IMG/VR virus record: IMGVR_UViG_3300047472_000454
Coordinates: 1-39,311 of that record
Length of the DNA stretch: 39,311 bases
From: a virus
Strand: one strand, 5' to 3'
Shown here: positions 21,892 through 28,014 of the stretch, piece after piece
How positions within the stretch are numbered: position 1 is the stretch's first letter
Layout of the letters: each line of letters opens with the position of its first letter
The notes under the pieces: model-generated
Seen by the model: the letters and a program-made list of their open reading frames with translations, nothing else
What the model was told of the DNA's origin: nothing
Databases searched by the model: none
Program-made: the position numbers and the translations under genes

Positions 21892-22299
21892 ATGCCACAC
21901 ACCGAGACCATTGGCGACCGCTGCCGCCAGGCGCGCCACAAACGGGGGTACTCCCAGAAAGAACTGTCGGTCCGTGCCGGTGTGTCGGAAAGCGTGATCG
22001 GCAATGTCGAGACCGGCATACGCCACTCGATCCGCAAGCTGACGGCCGTGGCCAATGCCCTGCAGGTCAACCCACACTGGCTGGCAACGGGCGAGGGCAG
22101 CGCGGCGGCGGACGTCGACGCCCCAGCACAGGTCGATCCTGGCCAGTTGAGCCAGGCCAGCGGCAGCGCGCAGGAGATCCGCATGGTGCTCGCATGGCTG
22201 GCGATCTGGCATGGCGCCGATGCGGCGCACCGCTCCCTGATCGAGAGCGCGTTCGCGGTTGCGTCGAGCGCCGCCATCCCCCATCGTCTGAGCGCTTAA
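21892..22299 (+). CDS. CI-like prophage repressor without peptidase domain
   Basis: This 135-residue protein starts MPHTETIGDRCRQARHKRGY. An XRE-type helix-turn-helix spans about 7-65 (YSQKELSVRAGVSESVIGNV then ETGIRHSIRKLTAVANALQV, 'NPHWLATGEG'). The C-terminal 60 residues are helical and lack the Ser/Lys peptidase domain of LexA-like repressors, so induction cannot rely on RecA-driven self-cleavage within this protein. An ATG 24 bases upstream is an alternative start; neither has a strong RBS. It is divergent from the Cro-like gene and its stop overlaps that of the next convergent gene. Confidence 0.75.
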   Translation: MPHTETIGDRCRQARHKRGYSQKELSVRAGVSESVIGNVETGIRHSIRKLTAVANALQVNPHWLATGEGSAAADVDAPAQVDPGQLSQASGSAQEIRMVLAWLAIWHGADAAHRSLIESAFAVASSAAIPHRLSA

Positions 22300-22478
22300 G
22301 CCTGCACCAGGCGCAGCGCGCGCGGCGCCGGCTGGTTCGGGTGGCGCGCGCTCAGCTCGCGCGCGAGCGCCACCACCATGTGCCGGTACTGTGGCGCGAT
22401 CGCAGCGATGACCGCCTGCAGTTCGTCGTCCCTGTCAGGCGTGCTTGCCGCGCTATGGTGGTTCTGGATCACGTTCAT
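22296..22478 (-). CDS. Small protein of unknown function, convergent with cI-like gene
   Basis: This 60-residue protein starts MNVIQNHHSAASTPDRDDEL at an ATG with GGGAGAG upstream. The second half is one helix (QYRHMVVALARELSARHPNQ). The stop overlaps the end of the CI-like gene. A short upstream extension exists but has no RBS. Function unknown. Confidence 0.55.
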   Translation of the reverse strand: MNVIQNHHSAASTPDRDDELQAVIAAIAPQYRHMVVALARELSARHPNQPAPRALRLVQA

Positions 22479-22708
22479 GCGTTGCTCTCCCGGCTTGCGC
22501 GGAGGGTTAAAGAGGCCAGCGGACAACACCGGGACTGTTCCGCCGTCAATACTGCGGTGTAGGATTGATCCTACTATGTCGGCGGGACTTGCGCCACGTT
22601 GCTGTCCGGTAAGCGTCCCAACATTGCGCTAGATCAAACTTCCACCCCCTGCCGCGTTGGTCCCACGCCGGGCGCAACCGTGCGCGCGCATTCGTATGTG
22701 CTCGACAA

Positions 22709-22737
22709 TCTTGACTCCCACCCTCACTTACGTGAGG
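22709..22737 (+). promoter_or_regulatory. Promoter with repressor operator upstream of the recombination operon
   Basis: TTGACT (22709-22714) is a good -35 box. The operator CTCACTTACGTGAG (22721-22734) fills the spacer up to a weak -10 (GAGGAT). The operator has the same CTCAC/GTGAG arms as the immunity-region palindrome, so the plus-strand operon from 22825 is likely repressed in the prophage. The rest of 22479-22824 shows no gene. Confidence 0.55.
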
Positions 22738-22824
22738 ATTTTGGGCAGCAGCCGCGTGTCCTGCCTGATCCTGCGACCGGGCGCATCCGGCCCATTCCAG
22801 GCCGCAGGCCATCAAGAGAGCACC

Positions 22825-23277
22825 ATGCCCGAACCCGCTACCGCCGCCACCCCGTCCGACTACCTGCGCGAGATCCTCGAGGACGAGGTCGCGTTAGCCC
22901 GCCTGCTGGGCTACGGGCACATCGAGCGGCCCGCCCAACTGGTGCCCAACTTCTGGCTGTGGGGCAGCCACCCCGGCGAAGCCGGCACCATGGCGCGCCT
23001 GGCCCGCCACTTCCTGCCGCGCTGGCGCCGTTACTGGTCCGGTGCCGGCGAGCTGGTCGCGCGCTGCCACCTGAACCTCCAGCAGGGCGAGACCACGGTG
23101 GCCGTGGCCGCGCGCCGCGGTACGCCTGTCATCGCCGCCATCGCCGATTTCCCCAGCCGCGACGACGCGATTTTCTACGCCCTGTGCAAGGCTGCGATAG
23201 CCTGCCTGCAGGCCGAGAAGGCGGACCGTGACACGGCGTGGGCCGCCGCGCGCGCACGGGTCGGCGGGGCCGCCTGA
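22825..23277 (+). CDS. Phage protein of unknown function (possible ABA-sandwich fold)
   Basis: This 150-residue protein starts MPEPATAATPSDYLREILED, with AGAGAG just upstream of the ATG. The pattern 'VPNFWLWGSHPGEAGTMARL' and 'GTPVIAAIADFPSRDDAIFY' recalls phage ABA-sandwich proteins of the DUF2591 type, but the match is loose. It is first in the operon that continues with the recombination genes. No catalytic residues are evident. Confidence 0.5.
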   Translation: MPEPATAATPSDYLREILEDEVALARLLGYGHIERPAQLVPNFWLWGSHPGEAGTMARLARHFLPRWRRYWSGAGELVARCHLNLQQGETTVAVAARRGTPVIAAIADFPSRDDAIFYALCKAAIACLQAEKADRDTAWAAARARVGGAA

Positions 23278-23280
23278 CCC

Positions 23281-23775
23281 ATGACCGGCACGAAACTCAC
23301 CCACTGGCGGCAACTGGTCGACCCGCACTATATCGGCGCCTATGCCCTGCCGAACGGGGCCGACCTGACCGTAACGATCGAGCGCGTGCAGCGCGAGGAA
23401 ATCACGCTGGCCGGCAAGCAGGAGTCCCACACGGTCATGTACCTCAAGGGGCACAAGCCGATGATCCTCAACGCCACCAACTCCAGGTCGATCCAGCAGC
23501 TCTATGGCCCGTATATCGAGCAATGGGCCGGCAAGCGACTCACGCTGTACGCCAGCACGGCGCGCCTGGACGGCGAGCTGGTGGAGTGCCTGCGTATCCG
23601 TCCGGCGGTGCCGGCACCATCGAAGAAAGGCATTAGCGCGGCGCGCCTGGCGCGGGCGCTCGAGCAGGTGGCGGCCGGCAGCTACACGCTAGCCAAGCTG
23701 CGCGCCGGTTTCAGGCTGACCCCGCCCCAGCGCGCCCAGGTAGCCGCATTCGAGGAGGCCCTGCCCCATGCCTGA
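23281..23775 (+). CDS. Conserved phage protein, probable recombination partner
   Basis: This 164-residue protein starts MTGTKLTHWRQLVDPHYIGA. It belongs to a recognisable but uncharacterised family with 'HWRQLVDPHYIGAYALPNGA', 'KPMILNATNSRSIQQLYGPY' and 'QWAGKRLTLYAS'. Members usually sit next to phage exonucleases, as here, and the beta-rich core would suit a single-strand-binding or accessory role. The C-terminal 50 residues are helical. The gene begins 3 bases after the previous stop, and the exonuclease gene overlaps its end by 8 bases. Confidence 0.65.
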   Translation: MTGTKLTHWRQLVDPHYIGAYALPNGADLTVTIERVQREEITLAGKQESHTVMYLKGHKPMILNATNSRSIQQLYGPYIEQWAGKRLTLYASTARLDGELVECLRIRPAVPAPSKKGISAARLARALEQVAAGSYTLAKLRAGFRLTPPQRAQVAAFEEALPHA

Positions 23776-24508
23776 TTTCCACTTCCGCTGCTCCTCGCTG
23801 GGCCTTATCATGACCGATGCGCAGTCGATCGATGACCAATATGTCACCGACGAGATCGCCGCGATCCAGAAGAAGAAGGTGCGCACCGACGACGAGAAGG
23901 CGCTGCTGCAGGCGGCGAAAGACAAGAGTTTGTCGGCTGGTGCCAAGACCTTCATCGAGAGCCTGGCCAAGGAATATGTCTATGGCTTTCACGAAGTCGT
24001 CAGCACCAAGTACATGGAGAAGGGCCTGTTGGTCGAGGACCAGGCTATCGCGCTGTACAACGCCGTATTCTTTACCGATTACAGGAAGAACACCGCGCGC
24101 CTGACCGATGCATACATCACCGGCGAGTGCGACATCATCGTTCCCGGCGTAAAGGGGATCGACATCAAATCGTCCTGGTCGAAGGCCACCTTCCCGGCCA
24201 CGGCCGCAGCTGGCGCCGACAAGCTCTATGAGTGGCAAATGCGGGGGTATATGCGGCTCTGGGACGTGCCCGAGTGGGAAGTAGCCTACTGCCTGGTCAA
24301 TACGCCAGATGAGCTGATCCGCTACGAGCAGGCGGATTTGCACTACGTTGACAACGTCGATGAATGCCTGCGCGTGACGCTCGTGCGCTACCAGCGTGAC
24401 CTCGAGCTGGAGGCGAAGATCGTCGCCAAGGTGGAAGCGGCACGTCGCTATCTCGACCATATCGTGGGCGAGATCCACCGTCAGCACGCGGTGCTGGTGG
24501 AGAACTAG
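23768..24508 (+). CDS. PD-(D/E)XK (YqaJ/lambda-exonuclease-like) exonuclease
   Basis: This 246-residue protein starts MPDFHFRCSSLGLIMTDAQS, with GAGGAGG eight bases upstream. The nuclease core is visible: KGLLVEDQAI (acidic residue near 90), GECDIIVPG (Asp 122) and GIDIKSSWS (Asp 132-x-Lys 134), followed by 'LYEWQMRGYM', the Gln-containing helix seen in this fold. A lambda-type enzyme would resect double-strand ends for annealing recombination. A long helical insert (AIQKKKVRTDDEKALLQAAK) sits near the start. It ends 16 bases before the first repeat of the replicon. Confidence 0.75.
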   Translation: MPDFHFRCSSLGLIMTDAQSIDDQYVTDEIAAIQKKKVRTDDEKALLQAAKDKSLSAGAKTFIESLAKEYVYGFHEVVSTKYMEKGLLVEDQAIALYNAVFFTDYRKNTARLTDAYITGECDIIVPGVKGIDIKSSWSKATFPATAAAGADKLYEWQMRGYMRLWDVPEWEVAYCLVNTPDELIRYEQADLHYVDNVDECLRVTLVRYQRDLELEAKIVAKVEAARRYLDHIVGEIHRQHAVLVEN

Positions 24509-24524
24509 ACAGGCCGGGTATGCA

Positions 24525-24834
24525 AATAGGGTTCTGGCGGAGCCCTGTTGCCGCACCGCCAGGCCGCGGGCAATATCGGGCAGGCCACGCGGTCTTATCA
24601 CGGCGCCCTACCTAGCAATACGAATAGGGTCCTGGTGGAACCCTGTTGTCGCAAACAGGCGCGGAAAAATAAGCGGCGACTTGACTTCGTGGATGATTTT
24701 CCTGCGGATTCGACTGCGGGGCGCCCGATAGGGTTCTGGCAGGACCCTGTTGGTGGGTATCGGTGAGAATGCAAGAACAGCATTCCCGTCAGGTAACGCG
24801 CCGTGCTGCCAATGGTCCTGCCAGAGCCCTGTTG
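24525..24834 (+). repeat. Upstream iteron-like repeats (four copies)
   Basis: Four 26-base copies begin at 24525, 24623, 24727 and 24809. Most start with AATAGGG or GATAGGG and all end with CCCTGTTG. Each is an imperfect inverted repeat, with arms like AGGGTTCT and GGAGCCCT. Spacing is about 98, 104 and 82 bases. Together with three copies after the next gene they flank a Rep-like protein, the arrangement of an iteron-controlled replicon. No gene is seen in 24509-24889. Confidence 0.85.
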
Positions 24835-24879
24835 TGGGTCTGTGAGGGCCAAGGCTATAATTCCGGGTTTCTACACCCG
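24832..24879 (+). promoter_or_regulatory. Promoter of the rep-like gene, overlapped by a repeat
   Basis: A perfect TATAAT (24856-24861) lies 18 bases after TTGTGG (24832-24837). The -35 box overlaps the last bases of the fourth repeat, so a repeat-binding protein would block transcription. A small dyad, CGGGT/ACCCG, follows at 24864-24879 near the expected start site. Confidence 0.65.
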
Positions 24880-24889
24880 AAAGCCTGCG

Positions 24890-25510
24890 ATGCCTAGCCG
24901 TCAAGAAGACCAGCTCAACGCTGAAACGACCTGGTTCCACACCTTCCGCACGATGTTCACCAGTGGCGACGTGAAGAAGATCGGGCCGTATGCGTTCACC
25001 GTCTACAGCGCGATCAAGTCATACACCAATTTCAGGTCCGGCGAATCCTTCCCCAAGATCGAAACCCTGATGGACGTCACCGGCGTCTCCAGGTCGCAGG
25101 TAAAGCGGGTGCTGGTCGATCTCGCAAAGCTCGGCTATTTGTCGGTGACGAAGAAGGGTCGGCAAAACCATTACACCTTGCGCGAGAAAGTCGTTATCCA
25201 GGACGCGCACGGCCGCCCGACCGCAGTAGCCACCTGGGATTATTTACCAAGCAGCGTGCAGGAGTCGGTGGCCGAGATTAAGAACGTGCTCGTGACGGGT
25301 GATTTTAATGGCGCCAAGATTGTGAGTATCCAGCACCTGACCGTGAACGTGAATAACGGCAATGGCACGCAGGTGAATATCGATATGTCCAGGGCGACCG
25401 ATGAGGCTACAAGGGACGAGATCAAGTCGATCATCAGGCAAGCCGCCCAGCAATCGGCCGAGATCGTGGTGATTCATGACCCGGATGAGCATGGCCAATT
25501 CCAGCAATAG
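24890..25510 (+). CDS. Plasmid-type replication initiator (winged helix)
   Basis: This 206-residue protein starts MPSRQEDQLNAETTWFHTFR. A winged helix-turn-helix occupies about 30-100: 'IGPYAFTVYSAIKSYTNFRS', 'FPKIETLMDVTGVSRSQVKR' and 'LAKLGYLSVTKKGRQNHYTL'. The C-terminal half has a strand-rich section (VSIQHLTVNVNNGNG) and a helix (TRDEIKSIIRQAAQQS). Because the gene is surrounded by seven 26-base repeats and is followed by an AT-rich region, a Rep role is the best reading, but a repeat-binding regulator is also possible. No Shine-Dalgarno sequence is evident before the ATG. Confidence 0.65.
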   Translation: MPSRQEDQLNAETTWFHTFRTMFTSGDVKKIGPYAFTVYSAIKSYTNFRSGESFPKIETLMDVTGVSRSQVKRVLVDLAKLGYLSVTKKGRQNHYTLREKVVIQDAHGRPTAVATWDYLPSSVQESVAEIKNVLVTGDFNGAKIVSIQHLTVNVNNGNGTQVNIDMSRATDEATRDEIKSIIRQAAQQSAEIVVIHDPDEHGQFQQ

Positions 25511-25518
25511 GGTGGCTC

Positions 25519-25610
25519 GAAAGGGTCCAGGGGGAGCCCTATCGGCCGGCAATCGGGTTCTGGCTGAGCCCTATCATGGTTGGCAATAGGGTTCTCCCAG
25601 AACCCCTAAC
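25519..25610 (+). repeat. Downstream iteron-like repeats (three copies)
   Basis: Copies begin at 25519, 25551 and 25585, spaced 32 and 34 bases (about three helical turns). The last has near-perfect arms, AGGGTTCT and AGAACCCC. The ends are CCCTATC or CCCTAAC instead of the CCCTGTTG of the upstream set. The close, phased spacing here fits cooperative initiator binding. Confidence 0.85.
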
Positions 25611-26079
25611 TATAGTAAACCTTAGTTAACGAGAGCGCTCCCCGCCTGCTGACGCGCGGCGAGCGGAACGAGACAACCCCGGACACGCCAACGCGACACC
25701 TGCCCGCGCTCCCGCTTGGGTTGCGACCGATTTGCTTCGCAAATCGTCACGCCTGCTTTTTTTTGCCTGCGAGTTGAAGGTTAATATTTAAAGGCGACGT
25801 TACTCAACGTTAGTCGGGGATTGCCGGGGACCCGTAATGCAGCTTAATTCTATTCCCCCGAATTGGATGGTTGCCTGCTAAGTGACAGGCTCACGCTGGG
25901 TGAGTATTTGTGACAATCGTATGTTTGCGCGTTTGTTATGTGAAGCGACGCTGGGCTAATTTTACAAACTTTGTTTGGCTTTAATGCGCAGTGGATAATT
26001 ACGGCGGCGATGTATTGCGAAATCTCAAAATGTTGTTAGAATCACGTTCGTGAGCGCAATTTACCGGACAAGGACTGCC
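25611..26079. other. Probable origin of replication, non-coding
   Basis: No reading frame is supported in this region, which is visibly more AT-rich than its surroundings. It contains TTAATATTTAAA (25781-25792) as a candidate melting element, a T-run at 25757-25764, and a near-match to the DnaA box (TTATCCACT on the minus strand, 25990-25998). It follows the three phased repeats. An operator-like CTCAC-N5-GTGAG lies at 25890-25904. These features fit a plasmid origin. Confidence 0.6.
25728..25746 (+). repeat. Perfect hairpin in the origin region
   Basis: CGATTTGC and GCAAATCG form an eight-base stem around TTC. Eight T occur ten bases further on, so it could end rep transcription weakly or act as a structured single-strand site during replication. 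Confidence 0.6.
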
Positions 26080-26499
26080 ATGCTGAACAACTTTGAACGC
26101 CAGTCGCAGATTCAGGCGCTGCGCACAGAACTGAAGACAGAGCTTGCCAACCTTGAGCGACGATACAAGGAAGATGCTGCAGCGCTTGAGAGGAATTGCA
26201 GGCAGCGTATCACCGCGATCGAGCGCGAGATCAGCGCGAACGCAGCGCAGGAAATCAGGGAAGCGCGCGAGGCAATACGGCGCGTGCTGGAGAGCTGTAG
26301 CGTCGACGCCGCAGTGGTCCTCGCCAGCCTGCCAACCCAGCCGAATAGAGCTGCGGGAAGCGCGCCCCGGAAGATGCGGGCTTCCACCGTGCTCCATCAC
26401 GGCCCGGATGGCAAGTGCTGGAATGGGCGCGGGCGGGTCCCTCTGTGGTTCAAGGCGGCGCAGCTGTCCTCGGGGGCTGCAACAGCTCCGTCCCACTAA
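26080..26499 (+). CDS. H-NS-like DNA-binding protein
   Basis: This 139-residue protein starts MLNNFERQSQIQALRTELKT, with AAGGA upstream of the ATG. The first 75 residues form a coiled coil, as in H-NS dimerisation domains. The C-terminal motif HHGPDGKCWNGRGRVPLWF (106-124) matches the H-NS DNA-binding loop, where the Gly-Arg-Gly-Arg enters the AT-rich minor groove. Such proteins on mobile elements can silence AT-rich DNA and lower fitness cost. It is encoded beside the AT-rich origin region. A short C-terminal tail of about 15 residues is extra compared with H-NS. Confidence 0.75.
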   Translation: MLNNFERQSQIQALRTELKTELANLERRYKEDAAALERNCRQRITAIEREISANAAQEIREAREAIRRVLESCSVDAAVVLASLPTQPNRAAGSAPRKMRASTVLHHGPDGKCWNGRGRVPLWFKAAQLSSGAATAPSH

Positions 26500-26513
26500 G
26501 CCGATTGGCCAGC

Positions 26514-26801
26514 ATGAATCGCGCTACCCACACGATGCCGCAGGCGGCATGCCCGCTCTGCCAGGTTGCGCTGAGGTGTGCTACCAACGTGGAAGACAAG
26601 CTTGACGCCACGGCGCCGCGTCCGGGCGATCTCACCGTCTGCATTCATTGCGCCGCCATCCTGCGCTTCGATGACGAGCTGATCCCGGTACGGCTGGCGG
26701 CGGCCGATCTGGCAGCGCTCGATGCTGACACCAGCACGGTGCTGCTGCGCACCGTGCGTGCCACGACGCTCGCCATGCGCGCCCGCAGGAGCGCCGGGTG
26801 A
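26514..26801 (+). CDS. Zinc-ribbon-like small protein
   Basis: This 95-residue protein starts MNRATHTMPQAACPLCQVAL; Met8 is another possible start. CPLC and CIHC, about 30 residues apart, form a probable zinc ribbon, and 'RPGDLTVCIHCAAILRFDDE' is a pattern I know from small phage and plasmid proteins. The second half is helical (LAAADLAALDADTSTVLLRT). Function unknown. The following gene starts with a GTG that overlaps its stop. Confidence 0.6.
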   Translation: MNRATHTMPQAACPLCQVALRCATNVEDKLDATAPRPGDLTVCIHCAAILRFDDELIPVRLAAADLAALDADTSTVLLRTVRATTLAMRARRSAG

Positions 26802-27409
26802 GCAACCTTGCCAAGATCCGCCAGCGTGAATGTGACCCCGCGATGGAGGCGCATGCGCGCCAGACCGGCGAGAAGATCATCGCCCGCGTCGACTTCCAGC
26901 GCGTCGGGGTGTTTGGCCAGATGGCGCGGCGCATGCACGGCGCCGCCGGCAAGGTCGACATGGTGCGCCGCATGGCAGACGAACTGGCCAGCGCCGCGCG
27001 TGGGCTGGTGCCCTGCTCGCGCGGCTGTTCCAGGTGCTGTCACATGCCCACCCTGATCATCGCCGAGGAAGCGGCGGTCATTGCAGCCGAGACCGGGGCC
27101 CGCCTGGCGCAGCCGGCGCAGTGGTTCAGCGGCGAGGACGCCGAAGCATCGCCGCATAAGGGCGTGTCCTGCACTTTCCTGTCCAATGGCTTGTGTGGTA
27201 TCTATGCGCAGCGCCCGTTCGCCTGCCGGGTGCATGTTCACATCGACCGCGACAATACTCTGTGCGAGATCGTGCCGGGCGAGTCGATCCGGGTGCCGCG
27301 CATCGACACCATGCAGTTCGATCTCCACTATGCGCAGGCCTTCGGGTCGGTCATGGAAGCGAAGTTCGCGGACGTCCGCGCATTCTTCCCGCAGGGGCTG
27401 GCACGGTGA
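26798..27409 (+). CDS. YkgJ-family cysteine-cluster protein
   Basis: This 203-residue protein begins with a GTG at 26798, seven bases after AGGAG. The YkgJ-type cluster is clear: PCSRGCSRCCHMPTLIIAEE at about 72-91 and, later, SCTFLSNGLCGIYAQRPFAC. These Cys probably bind zinc or an iron-sulfur cluster. A helical region precedes it. The biochemical role of the family is not established. It is part of the overlapping gene chain after the H-NS-like gene. Confidence 0.7.
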   Translation: MSNLAKIRQRECDPAMEAHARQTGEKIIARVDFQRVGVFGQMARRMHGAAGKVDMVRRMADELASAARGLVPCSRGCSRCCHMPTLIIAEEAAVIAAETGARLAQPAQWFSGEDAEASPHKGVSCTFLSNGLCGIYAQRPFACRVHVHIDRDNTLCEIVPGESIRVPRIDTMQFDLHYAQAFGSVMEAKFADVRAFFPQGLAR

Positions 27410-27546
27410 TGACCTACACCATCGTCGCCGGTGGCCAGGCAATCCGCTGCGACGTGTGCGGGGCCACTTCGTGGAACCGCAACGACGTCAAGTTCCTCTA
27501 TTGCGGGCGCTGCAACAGGTTCCACGAGGACAGGCCGGTGTCATGA
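27409..27546 (+). CDS. 45-residue zinc-ribbon protein
   Basis: The protein starts MTYTIVAGGQAIRCDVCGAT and has two Cys pairs, CDVC and CGRC, with 'FLYCGRCNRFHEDRPV' at its end, which is a complete small zinc ribbon. A GTG at 27406 would add one residue. It overlaps both neighbours by a few bases, which supports translation. Confidence 0.6.
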   Translation: MTYTIVAGGQAIRCDVCGATSWNRNDVKFLYCGRCNRFHEDRPVS

Positions 27547-27932
27547 CGCGCTACTATACCCTGAGCCCGGACCGGCTGCCGATCCCCTGCTTCAATGTGC
27601 TGGCGTGGGCGATATGGTTCGATGACGCCGAGCGGACCGTGGCCGTCGACCACTATGGTGACGGCCAGTACGCGGTGTCGACGGTCTTTCTGGCCCTGGA
27701 CCATAATTTTTCGAAGAGCGGCGATCCCTTGCTGTTTGAGACCGCGCTGTTCGGGCCTGACGGCGTCGACGTGGTCGAGCGCTATCGCACCTGGGGCGAA
27801 GCGGCGGCGGGCCACGAGTTGGTGCGCTCGATCGCCACCCATGAATATACGCAAGCGAGCCGCCTGAGCGGCGCCCTGTTGAAGCGCCTACTTGCCGGGC
27901 GGCAGGCTACTGTACCGCCCGAGAAGGCGTAG
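27543..27932 (+). CDS. Conserved small protein of unknown function
   Basis: This 129-residue protein starts MTRYYTLSPDRLPIPCFNVL. It contains 'WAIWFDDAERTVAVDHYGDG', 'VSTVFLALDHNFSKSGDPLL' and 'FETALFGPDG', followed by a helical C-terminus. The pattern 'STVFLGLDH.F..G.P.LFET' is one I recognise from many phage proteins of unknown function. Start and stop overlap their neighbours on the upstream side (ATGA). The chain then pauses for about 80 bases. Confidence 0.65.
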   Translation: MTRYYTLSPDRLPIPCFNVLAWAIWFDDAERTVAVDHYGDGQYAVSTVFLALDHNFSKSGDPLLFETALFGPDGVDVVERYRTWGEAAAGHELVRSIATHEYTQASRLSGALLKRLLAGRQATVPPEKA

Positions 27933-28014
27933 GCAGCAAGAGCCCGCAGAGACAGGCGCGAGAGTACATCCACTATGTCATTGGCTTTCCCCGTATTTTT
28001 TTTGAGGTGTTTTT

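Noticed and set aside
24525-25610. CRISPR array
   Set aside because: Repeats are few, unequally spaced, partly diverged and flank a Rep-like gene; there are no cas genes.
25890-25904. CTCAC-N5-GTGAG as a firm CI operator in the origin
   Set aside because: The spacer is one base longer than in the immunity-region site, which would put the half sites out of phase, so it is only mentioned as a possible relative.
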